A DNA stretch of 64,000 bases from an uncultured Gammaproteobacteria bacterium (GCA_913020715.1 CAJVZH010000001.1:124001-188000), one strand, 5' to 3'; positions 38,373-47,346 are shown, counted from the first letter of the stretch. A program made the numbers and translations. The notes: generated from the letters alone by a model not told the origin.

Positions 38373-39281
38373 TTAGTTACCCTCTTCGGTGATTAGTTTG
38401 AGTGTGTGATTCATCACACGGATGACTTGCTCCAATTGGCGCTTGTCATCTTTGTTCAGTGATTGTAGGGGTTTTCTTGGTGGGCCAGCCGGCAGGCCCC
38501 TCATTGTAGCGCCGTGCTTAATGCATTGAATAAATTTTCCACCTTGTTCAAGAACGCGCATCAGCGGCATCATTGCCGACATAATGCGTCGCCCCTTGTC
38601 AAAATCCCCCTCAACCCGGCAAGCTTGATAAAGAGCAACATGGGCTTCTGGGGAGAAGTTTGAGCCTGCACAGACCCAGCAACTGGCGCCCCAGGCAAAA
38701 AACTCCAACGCTTGATCATCCATGCCACAGCCAAGCTGAATATGTGGATAGTCACGCGCTAATAAGTGTAGGCGATTAATGTCACCGCTGCTTTCTTTGA
38801 TGGCGCAAAAATTGGATGATCTGGCTACTCTATCAAGATATTCTTCGCCCATCATTACGCCCATACGCCCTGGGTAGTTATAAAGCATGATTGGGAGGTT
38901 GGCTGCTCGATCGATAGTTAACGCGTGCAAGGCGTTCTCTCTTTCAGTTGGCACAGCATAAGGCGGTGTTGCCACCAAAATAGCATCAGCGCCAATTTTT
39001 GCGGCTGCTTCTGCGTAAGAAACAGATTCTTCGGTGCGTATCGCACCAGTACCAGCAATTAGTGGCAACCTGTCGTTGATTGCGTCTTTGCAAATGCGCA
39101 TTAACTGCAAACGCTCTTCTTGGCTTTGGGCGTAGTATTCTCCTGTTGTGCCGGCAACGATAATGCCATGAACGCCAGAGGCAACTAGATCCTCAATGAT
39201 GGGCCCTATGCCATCATAATTAATACTGTAATCCTCGTTGTATGGTGTTACAAGAGGGGTGTAGATTCCTTCAAATTTCAC
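38373..39281 (-). CDS. DapA/NAL-family lyase, possible pyrroline-4-hydroxy-2-carboxylate deaminase
   Basis: A 302-residue class I aldolase-type barrel. The carboxylate-binding GTTGEYY motif and the YNYPGR tyrosine block are present, and the Schiff-base lysine is in CAIKESSGD. True DapA is unlikely because the gene lies among hydroxyproline-type genes and has the distinctive segment GCGMDDQALEFFAWG. In the known hydroxyproline pathway a DapA-family deaminase converts pyrroline-4-hydroxy-2-carboxylate to 2-oxoglutarate semialdehyde, which fits the flanking flavoenzyme and dehydrogenases. The exact reaction is inferred. Confidence 0.8.
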   Translation of the reverse strand: MKFEGIYTPLVTPYNEDYSINYDGIGPIIEDLVASGVHGIIVAGTTGEYYAQSQEERLQLMRICKDAINDRLPLIAGTGAIRTEESVSYAEAAAKIGADAILVATPPYAVPTERENALHALTIDRAANLPIMLYNYPGRMGVMMGEEYLDRVARSSNFCAIKESSGDINRLHLLARDYPHIQLGCGMDDQALEFFAWGASCWVCAGSNFSPEAHVALYQACRVEGDFDKGRRIMSAMMPLMRVLEQGGKFIQCIKHGATMRGLPAGPPRKPLQSLNKDDKRQLEQVIRVMNHTLKLITEEGN

Positions 39282-39290
39282 TACTTTCTC

Positions 39291-40037
39291 CTATGAATTT
39301 GGTAGACTTATTTTGGCAAGTCGACCGCCATCGATTGTGTAGACTTGGCCTGTGACAAAGCTGGATTCTGATGATGAGAGCCAAGCGACAAGCGAGGCCA
39401 CTTCAGAGGTTTTCCCTGTTCTATCGAGTGGATGAATTTTGCCAATATTTTTTCTAAAATACGCCGGGTCGGGCGTTGAGTTAATAAAATCCTCGTTAAG
39501 TTCTGTGTCTATCCAGCCTGGCGCAACAGCATTGCAACGTATGCCGTCCTTGCCATGATCAATTGCAATCGCACGAGTAAGTCCGTGTAAACCAGCCTTA
39601 CTGGCGCAATACGCAGCGTGTTTTGGGTTGGCCCCTAGTCCTTCAATCGAACCAACATTAACTATAACTCCTTGTGATTGCTTTAAATGCGGCATTGCAA
39701 ATTTGATTAATAAGAATGGCGCAGTTAAGTTAAGGGCGATGGTTTTGTTCCAGCTGTCTAGACTTGTATTTTCGATAGTGGATTCCTCCATCATGCCCGC
39801 GTTGTTGACCAATACGTCAATTGGACCATGATCTACAGCAATGGCCGCAATGCACTGTTCGCAACCATCCTCAGTCCCTAAGTCGAAGCTATAGCTGTGA
39901 AATTTTTCTACTGGGGATCTCTGTACAATGCAAACTGTAGCACCTTCTGCATGAAAGCGCTCAGCGCAGGCAAGACCAATACCTTGTGAGCCACCAGTGA
40001 CAACAATAACTTTGTTAGTAAACCGCTTTGCCACCAT
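39291..40037 (-). CDS. Short-chain dehydrogenase/reductase (SDR) 2
   Basis: A 248-residue classical SDR: VVTGGSQGIGLA cofactor motif, NNAG, catalytic YCASK, and C-terminal TGQVYTIDGG. The start at 40037 has GGAGG 4 bases upstream; the track start at 40076 is deeper in the preceding SDR gene. Even so, it overlaps that gene by 23 bases. The substrate is unknown; oxidation of a hydroxyl group on a betaine ring or side chain is a reasonable guess from context. Confidence 0.85.
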   Translation of the reverse strand: MVAKRFTNKVIVVTGGSQGIGLACAERFHAEGATVCIVQRSPVEKFHSYSFDLGTEDGCEQCIAAIAVDHGPIDVLVNNAGMMEESTIENTSLDSWNKTIALNLTAPFLLIKFAMPHLKQSQGVIVNVGSIEGLGANPKHAAYCASKAGLHGLTRAIAIDHGKDGIRCNAVAPGWIDTELNEDFINSTPDPAYFRKNIGKIHPLDRTGKTSEVASLVAWLSSSESSFVTGQVYTIDGGRLAKISLPNS

Positions 40038-40782
40038 TGACCTCCACAAGTGATCCGCAAATATAATGGGCCTCATCAGATGTCAAAAAAGCAACCACAT
40101 CGGCAATTTCCTCGGGTTCGGCAATATGACCAATCGGCACCGAATCGTTGAGTGTTTTAATTGCATCATCGGCATCTAAACCACGTATTTCAAAACCTGT
40201 CCTAAGCATCGGCGTGTTGACTTCGTTGGGGCATACGGCATTGATGCGAATATTTTGATGCGCATGATCGCGACCCAGGCATTTTGTCATTGCCGCAAGC
40301 GCTGCCTTAGTGGTGCAGTAAATTAAGTGGTTAGGGCCTGGATGAACACCCCAACAAGAGGCGATATTCACAATTGCACCACCATCAATTTTTTCCATTA
40401 GGGGTATAGTGGCTCTAATCAGTCTGAATGGCGCCTCAACATTGACCGCCATCGATAAGGCAAAGTCTTCGTCGCTTGCTTCAGTTATGGCGCCTCTTCT
40501 CATTAAGCCAGCATTGTTTACCAGTACATCAATTCTGCCCAATTGTTGTTCAACCTTAAGCGGTAAACTATCACAATAATCCTGATCTGTTAAATCACCT
40601 GAAAATGCGACGGCCGTACCGCCACCGTCATTAATTTGGATCGCTAAATGATTAACTTTACTTTCTGACAGATCGGCAATTGCCACCGTCATTCCGTGTG
40701 CCGCGTATTTGTGCGCCAAGGCCTTACCAATACCGCCGCAAGCACCGGTTACCAACACCACTTTTTTTATTTGTTGACTCAT
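40015..40782 (-). CDS. Short-chain dehydrogenase/reductase (SDR) 1
   Basis: A 255-residue classical SDR: LVTGACGGIGKALA, NNAGLMRRG, catalytic Tyr-Lys in YCTTKAAL, and a C-terminal SLVEVNGG. Its start overlaps the GntR stop by 4 bases, and its end overlaps SDR 2 by 23 bases, so the pair is translationally coupled. The two SDRs differ clearly in sequence, so they are not a recent duplication. The substrate is unknown. Confidence 0.87.
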   Translation of the reverse strand: MSQQIKKVVLVTGACGGIGKALAHKYAAHGMTVAIADLSESKVNHLAIQINDGGGTAVAFSGDLTDQDYCDSLPLKVEQQLGRIDVLVNNAGLMRRGAITEASDEDFALSMAVNVEAPFRLIRATIPLMEKIDGGAIVNIASCWGVHPGPNHLIYCTTKAALAAMTKCLGRDHAHQNIRINAVCPNEVNTPMLRTGFEIRGLDADDAIKTLNDSVPIGHIAEPEEIADVVAFLTSDEAHYICGSLVEVNGGKAVY

Positions 40783-41459
40783 AGGTTGTGCGCGATATTG
40801 TCTATTGGAAGTGGATCTGGATACACGTAGCGCTCCATATGGGCCCTGGAAAGATCCCAGTGAGCTTGGGTTAAGGCCACCATGCGTTCAGCGTCACCTA
40901 TAGCAATGTATTCAATCATAGCCTCGTGGTGATCCACGGCTTCTTCAAGGTCTTTGATCATCTCATCATCTGAAGGCCTGTAGAACGTTTGGCTGATTCT
41001 AGTATGGTCGATTAACAAGCGCTCATAGCTCGGTTGCAAGTATGGGTTGTTTGCTATTCCGCCGATCAACCGATGAAAGCGATCATTATAAAACACCATT
41101 CCTTCAATGTGTTTTTGCTCGACAGCCTCACGAAAACTATCTTGGGCTTCTTGTAATTCACTTAGCTGTCCCCTTGATGCGTTTACGGTTGCTAAGCGGC
41201 CAATAGACGCGTAAACCATCGGTGCGGTGAGAAAGAAATTTCGCACTGTTTTATAATCCATTGAAGATACCATTGCCCCACGGTTATTAATTATCTCAAT
41301 ATAGCCTTCTCCAGCAAGTCGTTGAAAAATTTCTCTCAGAGGTGTGCGGGAAATCTCGTATTCCTTAGACAGGCTAACTTCATCTAGACTGGAACCAGGT
41401 GCAAGTTTCAAGGTGAGAATTTGACGTTTGAGATCTTGGTAAAAATGTTCTTTTTTCAT
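40779..41459 (-). CDS. GntR-family (FCD) transcriptional regulator
   Basis: A 226-residue regulator when started at MKKEHFYQDLKRQI (41459); the track frame extends back into the MttB 3 gene. The N-terminal winged helix includes LAPGSSLDEVSLSKEYEISRTPLREIFQRLAGEGYIE, a textbook GntR domain. A C-terminal all-helical FCD ligand domain has the histidine-bearing metal site (NDRFHR, HHEAMI, HWDLSRAHM). It is the second gene of the operon it probably represses; a matching palindrome lies at that operon's promoter. Confidence 0.9.
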   Translation of the reverse strand: MKKEHFYQDLKRQILTLKLAPGSSLDEVSLSKEYEISRTPLREIFQRLAGEGYIEIINNRGAMVSSMDYKTVRNFFLTAPMVYASIGRLATVNASRGQLSELQEAQDSFREAVEQKHIEGMVFYNDRFHRLIGGIANNPYLQPSYERLLIDHTRISQTFYRPSDDEMIKDLEEAVDHHEAMIEYIAIGDAERMVALTQAHWDLSRAHMERYVYPDPLPIDNIAHNL

Positions 41460-41463
41460 TGTC

Positions 41464-43005
41464 TTAGTACTCTTGATTGAGTGCATCCATGGCTGGAATG
41501 GTTGCCTCTCGACGGCCAATATAGTCTAACAACTCATCGTTTATTGCTTCATCAAGTTTAGGTTCTTGGTAATCATTGAGCGTTTTTCTGGCGTATTCAA
41601 GCCCCCTTTGGATGGTGTCTTTACTGCCATCAGCCTCCCATTGCTCAATGGAATTATTGTCAAATAATTTAGGCATAAAGAAAGCCCTCTCAAAATTCGC
41701 CATGGTATGTTCATGGCCAAGGTAATGACCCGCTGGGCCTACGTCTCGAACAGCTTCCATCGCCTCATCAAAGTCATCCCAACGAATGCCTTCAGCCATC
41801 CGATAGCCCATTTCGCATTGTTCAGAGTCGACGACAAATTTTGCCATAGAGCAGTGCATGCCTGCCTCATTCCAGCCAGCCGAGTGCCAGATATAGTTTG
41901 CTCCAGCCATCAATACTGACATAAGTGTCGTGGCACTTTCGTAGCCTGATTGAGCGTCGAACAATTTTGAGCCGCCTAGGGTGTTGGATGTGCGCCAAGG
42001 TATCTTGTAATAACGAGCCATCTGCCCAATCATAAAGTTCATCAACGAGATTTCTGGTGTGCCCGCCATTGGCGAGCCAGATTGCATAGATACTGTTGCC
42101 AGATAATGCCCGTAAATCGCCGGCGCACCCTTACGAATAACCTGGGTGTAGGCCAAGGCCGAAAGCGCTTCTGCATTAAGTTGGGCAACGGTTGGCGCCA
42201 CACTTGCCGGTGTGTTTGCACCGCCAAGTACAAACGGTGAACAGAGTACAGGTTGGTTATGTGCTGAAAATACACGTAATGCAGAGAGCATTGTTTCATC
42301 CCAAACTAACGGCGAGTTGCCGTTTATGTTGCCGGTGACCACTGGATGAGATTCTAAATACTCTTTGCCGTAAAGAATTTTGCACATATCCATCACGTCT
42401 TCGGCATTTTTTCCACTACTTGTCATTCCCATAAAGGTCTTGTCAGAGTGCTTCATGGATGAGTAAGTGATATGTAAGTGACGGTGGGAGATTGGCAAGT
42501 CCATTGGCTCGACAATATGGTGAGCCGATGAATGCAGTGCTGGCATCATGTGCGCAAGTTTATGAAAGTCATTTAAATCTTTGATTGTGGGCCAGCGGCG
42601 CTTGTTTTCAAGGTCGCAGACGAACGGTGCACCAGTCATTGGTACAAAAATTGAATGTTTGCCGCCAATTTCAACCGTATTTACAGGGTTGCGGGCGTGC
42701 ATGGTAAATGTTTCGGGGATTGTTGAGATCAACTCCTTGATTAGGTTGCGATCTAGATAGACACGCTCGCCTTTGACTGTTGCGCCCACTTTTTTCCAGT
42801 GTTCAAGTGCGATAGCGTCGTGAAATTCAACACCCACCTCTTCAAGAATTGACAGTGAAGCGTTGTCAATCTGGCGAATCTGCCCTTCACTCATTGGCTC
42901 GGTAAGGGGGATGCCACGCTTTAGAGTGGGCAGCATTTCAATTTTGACTTCAAGGCGATTCGACCGTCTGGCTTCACGGCCACGGCGCGCTGATTTACTG
43001 GTCAT
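41464..43005 (-). CDS. MttB-superfamily methyltransferase-like protein 3, non-pyrrolysine
   Basis: A 513-residue MttB homologue, more divergent than copies 1 and 2. It keeps an Arg-rich start (RRGREARR), HARNPVNT, MTGAPFV and HSAGWNEAGMH in place of GWLEGGL. There is no amber codon in frame. It is the first gene of the GntR-controlled operon with SDRs, DapA-family lyase, ALDH and flavoenzyme. Proline betaine or hydroxyproline betaine is the likeliest methyl donor (inference); a distinct non-pyrrolysine member, MtpB, is known to demethylate proline betaine. No corrinoid partner gene is present. Confidence 0.82.
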   Translation of the reverse strand: MTSKSARRGREARRSNRLEVKIEMLPTLKRGIPLTEPMSEGQIRQIDNASLSILEEVGVEFHDAIALEHWKKVGATVKGERVYLDRNLIKELISTIPETFTMHARNPVNTVEIGGKHSIFVPMTGAPFVCDLENKRRWPTIKDLNDFHKLAHMMPALHSSAHHIVEPMDLPISHRHLHITYSSMKHSDKTFMGMTSSGKNAEDVMDMCKILYGKEYLESHPVVTGNINGNSPLVWDETMLSALRVFSAHNQPVLCSPFVLGGANTPASVAPTVAQLNAEALSALAYTQVIRKGAPAIYGHYLATVSMQSGSPMAGTPEISLMNFMIGQMARYYKIPWRTSNTLGGSKLFDAQSGYESATTLMSVLMAGANYIWHSAGWNEAGMHCSMAKFVVDSEQCEMGYRMAEGIRWDDFDEAMEAVRDVGPAGHYLGHEHTMANFERAFFMPKLFDNNSIEQWEADGSKDTIQRGLEYARKTLNDYQEPKLDEAINDELLDYIGRREATIPAMDALNQEY

Positions 43006-43022
43006 GGGTTGCCTTCATAAAA

Positions 43023-43067
43023 TTGTATACAAATTGTGTATTATAGCTATAGATTTATTATAGTCAA
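43023..43067 (-). promoter_or_regulatory. Promoter of the MttB 3 operon with a GntR-type operator
   Basis: On the minus strand TTGACT (43067-43062) and a perfect TATAAT (43045-43040) are spaced by 16 bases. Beginning about where transcription should start is the perfect 10-base palindrome TTGTATACAA (43032-43023), of the type bound by FadR/VanR-class GntR repressors. The operon's second gene encodes such a regulator, so autorepression is likely. Confidence 0.65.
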
Positions 43068-43204
43068 GCACCTTGACAGGTGGTTATAATTGGCCGCCTC
43101 AGGGGGGAAGTAGGGGTATGATTAAAAAGCCATACACTTATTTAATCACTTGATATGCCTTAACAAAGGCGAAAAACTTATTTTTTGTTCACTACTAACT
43201 TACT

Positions 43205-44653
43205 ATGTCAAATTTATCAAATAATTACATCGCCGGCGACTGGGTTGAAGGCGTTAGTTCAATCGCAAATATTAACCCTTCTGATACCAATGATGTTATC
43301 GGTCAATTTGCTCAAGCAAGTTCGACGCAATTAGAAGATGCACTGAATTCTGCACAAATCGCACAAAGACAATGGGCGGCTACGGGGCTTGAGCAGCGCC
43401 AAGCTGTATTGATGAAAATTGGCGAAGAAATGATGGCTCGCAGCGCTGAACTTGGTGAGCTACTCTCAAGAGAAGAAGGCAAGCCAGTAGCAGAAGGCAA
43501 AGGTGAGGTCTACCGCGCCGGTCAATTCTTTACTTATTACGCGGCTGAAGTTTTACGCCAAAGTGGCGATACAGCGGATTCTGTGCGCCCTAACATTGAG
43601 GTGGATGTGCGCCGTGAGCCAATGGGTACAGTGGCGATTATTTCACCTTGGAATTTTCCAACAGCAACAGCGAGCTGGAAAATTGCACCAGCGCTAGCAT
43701 TCGGTAACGCGGTTATTTGGAAACCAGCCAATTTAACACCGGCCAGTGCAGTTGCCCTAGCTGAGATCATTTCAAGACAAGATATCCCTAAAGGACTGTT
43801 TAACCTAGTGATGGGCTCTGGTGGCTCAATTGGTCAGGCATTGGTTGAAAGTCCTAAAGTGCACGCAATCAGCTTTACCGGATCCTACGACGTCGGTCGT
43901 CAAATTGCCGGTGCAGCAGCGCAAAATTTAACTAAATTTCAATTAGAACTTGGCTCAAAAAATCCACTGGTGGTGATGGATGACGCCGATATCGATGTTG
44001 CTGTTGCTGCGGCAACAGGTGGCGCTTTTGGCTCTACTGGGCAAAAATGCACGGCATCATCGCGTTTGGTGGTTCATCAGTCTATTCATGACGAGTTTGT
44101 CGAGAGAATGACAGCCTCTACTTCAGCTCTTAAAGTGGGTCACGCACTGGAAGACGGTACGCAAATTGGCCCTGCAGCAAGTGCAGAGCAATTAGCCTCT
44201 AACCTAGATTACATGCAACTCGCACGTGAAGAGGGTTGTGAAGTGGTTTGTGGTGGTGATGCACTTGAGCTTGCAACACCGGGTCATTACATGCAGCCTG
44301 CCTTATTGATTGGTGGTGACAATGCTATGCGATTAAATCGTGAAGAGTTGTTTGCGCCAATGGCTTGCGTCATTAAAGTTGCTGATTACGACGAGGCATT
44401 GTCGGTGGCTAACGACACCGATTTTGGTTTGGTTTCTGGCATTATTACTCAGTCATTATCAAAAGCAAGCCATTTCCGTAGAAACGCAGAAAGCGGCTGT
44501 GTAATGGTTAACTTGCCAACAGCAGGTACAGATTACCACGTACCGTTTGGCGGCAGAAAGAACTCAAGCTTTGGTCCAAGAGAGCAGGGTCAATACGCGA
44601 AAGAGCTTTACACTCAAGTGAAAACATCTTACATTTCATCAGGTAATCCATAA
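43205..44653 (+). CDS. Aldehyde dehydrogenase, 2-oxoglutarate-semialdehyde dehydrogenase type
   Basis: A 482-residue ALDH: PWNFPTATASWK, general base in QLELGSKNP, catalytic Cys in GSTGQKCTASSR. The C-terminal YHVPFGGRKNSSFGPREQG block is typical of 2-oxoglutarate (alpha-ketoglutaric) semialdehyde dehydrogenases. That reaction is the last step of hydroxyproline breakdown. It is divergent from the MttB 3 operon and shares the 200-base control region; no clear Shine-Dalgarno precedes the ATG. Its stop overlaps the next start (TAATG). Confidence 0.88.
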   Translation: MSNLSNNYIAGDWVEGVSSIANINPSDTNDVIGQFAQASSTQLEDALNSAQIAQRQWAATGLEQRQAVLMKIGEEMMARSAELGELLSREEGKPVAEGKGEVYRAGQFFTYYAAEVLRQSGDTADSVRPNIEVDVRREPMGTVAIISPWNFPTATASWKIAPALAFGNAVIWKPANLTPASAVALAEIISRQDIPKGLFNLVMGSGGSIGQALVESPKVHAISFTGSYDVGRQIAGAAAQNLTKFQLELGSKNPLVVMDDADIDVAVAAATGGAFGSTGQKCTASSRLVVHQSIHDEFVERMTASTSALKVGHALEDGTQIGPAASAEQLASNLDYMQLAREEGCEVVCGGDALELATPGHYMQPALLIGGDNAMRLNREELFAPMACVIKVADYDEALSVANDTDFGLVSGIITQSLSKASHFRRNAESGCVMVNLPTAGTDYHVPFGGRKNSSFGPREQGQYAKELYTQVKTSYISSGNP

Positions 44654-45645
44654 TGGCACACCCCTCTCTTTATGTTGATGCACTCCAATACAATAATTGG
44701 AGTGAGGAAGTCTTCAAACAAATTAACGCTGGCGGCCTTAGTGCTATTCACGTCACTATTTGTTATCACGAAGATTTTCAAGAGATGGTGCAAAACGTCA
44801 TCGTTTGGAATCGTCGATTTGAAGATTACGCTGATTTAATTTTCTTAGGAAAAACAGCGGATGATGTTCGTAGAGCAAAAGCCGAAGGCCGTACTGCTAT
44901 TTTCTTCGGCTATCAAAACTGCTCTCCAATTGAGGACAATATTGGTCTTGTAGAAATATGCCATCAACTCGGCGCGCGCTTTATGCAGTTGACGTATAAC
45001 AACCAGAGCTTATTGGGTACGGGTTGCTATGAGGCGAACGATCCTGGCATTACTCGCATGGGTAAGCAAGTCATTAAAGAAATGAATCGAGTTGGTCTGG
45101 TGGTGGACATGAGTCATTCTGCGGAGCGTTCAACAATGGAGGCGATTGAAATTTCTGAGCGCCCTATTGCCATTACTCATGCGAATCCAGTCTTCTGGCA
45201 TGCGGCACTTAGAAATAAGTCAAATGAGGTTTTAAAAGCCCTGGGTGAGAGTGGTGGTATGCTTGGTTTTTCCATGTACCCACATCATTTAAAAGGCAAG
45301 TCAGATTGTACGTTAGAGAGTTTTTGTACGATGATTGCCGATACCGCTGAAGTTATGGGTATTGATAATATTGGCATTGGTAGTGACCTTTGTCAAAATC
45401 AACCGGATAGCGTGGTTGAGTGGATGCGCAATGGTACCTGGACTCGAGATCGCGATTTTGGTGAGGGCTCAGCAAGTGCTGCGGGCTTCCCTGCGCAACC
45501 GGATTGGTTTAAGGACAATCGCGATTTTTCAAATCTTGAGGGCGGCTTAAGATCAGTTGGCATGTCAGAAAAAGACGTGGCGGCCGTGATGGGTGAGAAT
45601 TGGCTAAGATTTTTTGAATCCTCATTTGGGCCGACCAGCACATAA
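44653..45645 (+). CDS. M19 (renal dipeptidase) family homologue with altered metal site
   Basis: A 330-residue amidohydrolase-type barrel related to membrane dipeptidase. Two zinc-ligand histidines (VVDMSHSAE and AITHANP) and the Asp of GIGSDLCQNQ remain. The N-terminal HxD motif of canonical M19 enzymes (in DGHND) is replaced by YVDALQYNN, and the bridging Glu region reads FGYQNCSPIEDN. It probably binds one metal or works on something other than dipeptides. It is translationally coupled to the upstream ALDH gene (TAATG). Confidence 0.78.
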   Translation: MAHPSLYVDALQYNNWSEEVFKQINAGGLSAIHVTICYHEDFQEMVQNVIVWNRRFEDYADLIFLGKTADDVRRAKAEGRTAIFFGYQNCSPIEDNIGLVEICHQLGARFMQLTYNNQSLLGTGCYEANDPGITRMGKQVIKEMNRVGLVVDMSHSAERSTMEAIEISERPIAITHANPVFWHAALRNKSNEVLKALGESGGMLGFSMYPHHLKGKSDCTLESFCTMIADTAEVMGIDNIGIGSDLCQNQPDSVVEWMRNGTWTRDRDFGEGSASAAGFPAQPDWFKDNRDFSNLEGGLRSVGMSEKDVAAVMGENWLRFFESSFGPTST

Positions 45646-45648
45646 ACA

Positions 45649-47346
45649 ATGCCGTCTAGTGCCACACTTGATGAAGCGATGATGCGGCGACCCGAACAGG
45701 TGATGCGTCTTGATAGAATGGGCTCATCATTCCCGACACGATTGAGTTTTATGCGCGGACTAATTCGTCGCATGTCAAAAGAGCAGTGGAAGTTTGAGAA
45801 GTTGCGTCAAGACATTGACGAAAACGGCTATGGTGTCAGCGTTTATGCGGCGCATACACCAAAACGTACATATTCCTTAGTTGCTTTCACTCAGGACATT
45901 CCTGCCGATATGCGTACCGATCGAGTAATCGCTGAAGTTTGGGATGCAACATTTAATTTATTTGATGGTGTGCCGACGCAGGACGATATCGATTATTTGG
46001 CAAAAAATACACCCAAACAAGAGGGCGGGCGCTTTCGACCAAGCGAGCTTAGCTTGGCACGGGCCAATAAAAGCTTAAGACTGTTTGAGCACATAGTTTC
46101 GTCGCTTTCCGAAGGCAAGCAGCCGGACGTTGATTTAGTGGCTTCGGTTGGCTATATCATGCGCACAACTGCGGTCTACGGTAGCGGTAAATTTGGTTGC
46201 GCTGATCGCGCCAAGATTGCCGAGCGTGAAGAGTGCAAGGTGTCGTTCCACATGGAACTGTTGGCGGTTTATTTAATTCGCTGGTTTACCATTGACGTGG
46301 TAGAAACCATTGCAAAACAACGAGGTGGTGATAGAGCGGTTAGCCTAGAGCCCCATATTCGTCAATTTATTGGTGTTGGCAACTCTACCGGTCTTGGTAT
46401 GGCGCCATTTTTACTAAAACACCCTGTATTAATACATAACTGGGTTAGTGCAAAAGAAACCGCACTCGCTAGAGTTCGCAGTCTGGAGACGCCAATTAAA
46501 GGCTCTCTCGAGGCGTTTACACACAGCGTTCGACAAGTGGCACAACATTTGAAAGAGTGGCGTGTTGCAGACGAGATTCAAAGTGCTCGCATTGAGCAGC
46601 TGGAGGGCGAGGTTGCTGAGCTATCCAGTTGGTGTGATGATGAGAGTAATCTTGTCAAGCCATACCCTTGGAATGGTATTTATCAGTTTGCTGAGAATAG
46701 TTTTTCTCTAGAATGTCAAGAGATGGTGGTCTCACTTGTTATTGAGCCGCATGGTGCCTTGGTGGATGATTTGGCCGATACCATGTTTTCAACAACTGCA
46801 CCACAATTCGAAGCCAGTATGTCGCTTACAAGATTGAAGACGATTGTTAAAGATTATTACGCATGGGCCACCAGCATTGATTTTTCGCTCGGTGAGTCAC
46901 AGCATCATTTTTGGTATTATTCGGAAGATAAGCTGGAGCCGCGTTTTGGCTCAAAAGGTGTGGATGATGGAGTAGATCAGGAAATGCCCTTGGCTATTAG
47001 CAGAGATGCAAATGATCTGAATGAGCAGTTAAAAACAGCATCGGATGACATTACAGTGGGCGAGTTTGCGTTGCAATACCCACAATTTAGACACATTATT
47101 CGCCGTATCCAAAACACCGCACTGAGGCCTTATGCGGAAGTTCAAGATAATTTATTGGGCGAAACGATGAGGCCGCTTGACTTGCTGCGTTTTAAATTGG
47201 CATTTTTTGGCGCCTCTAAATTTGACCCAAAATCCGATTTATGGACAAGAATCTCCATGTATCAAGGCGCACCAATGCCTGACCAACTCTCAGATTCTAG
47301 TCACGATGATTGGACTTTTCCAATTCGACCACAAAGCGCACTTTAA
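45649..47346 (+). CDS. Conserved protein of unknown function (565 aa)
   Basis: I do not recognise a family. The protein is soluble-looking, mildly acidic, mostly helical, with no signal peptide or membrane segment. Noticeable features are SVGYIMRTTAVYGSGKFGCADR, a VGNSTGLGMAPFLLKHP stretch in the middle, a charged helix near EQLEGEVAEL, and a Trp/His-rich stretch ESQHHFWYY. It starts 3 bases after the M19 gene and its stop overlaps the next gene start (TAATG). The tight coupling to catabolic enzymes argues for a role in this pathway, perhaps as an enzyme subunit; this is inference only. Confidence 0.75.
   Translation: MPSSATLDEAMMRRPEQVMRLDRMGSSFPTRLSFMRGLIRRMSKEQWKFEKLRQDIDENGYGVSVYAAHTPKRTYSLVAFTQDIPADMRTDRVIAEVWDATFNLFDGVPTQDDIDYLAKNTPKQEGGRFRPSELSLARANKSLRLFEHIVSSLSEGKQPDVDLVASVGYIMRTTAVYGSGKFGCADRAKIAEREECKVSFHMELLAVYLIRWFTIDVVETIAKQRGGDRAVSLEPHIRQFIGVGNSTGLGMAPFLLKHPVLIHNWVSAKETALARVRSLETPIKGSLEAFTHSVRQVAQHLKEWRVADEIQSARIEQLEGEVAELSSWCDDESNLVKPYPWNGIYQFAENSFSLECQEMVVSLVIEPHGALVDDLADTMFSTTAPQFEASMSLTRLKTIVKDYYAWATSIDFSLGESQHHFWYYSEDKLEPRFGSKGVDDGVDQEMPLAISRDANDLNEQLKTASDDITVGEFALQYPQFRHIIRRIQNTALRPYAEVQDNLLGETMRPLDLLRFKLAFFGASKFDPKSDLWTRISMYQGAPMPDQLSDSSHDDWTFPIRPQSAL

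Noticed and set aside
19944-43005. Pyrrolysine (amber read-through) in the MttB genes
   Set aside because: All three reading frames are open to a normal length of 511-513 codons without an internal TAG.
43073-43090. TTGACA and TATAAT on the plus strand before the ALDH gene
   Set aside because: The spacer is 6 bases, so this is not a valid promoter pair; the supported promoter in this region is on the minus strand.
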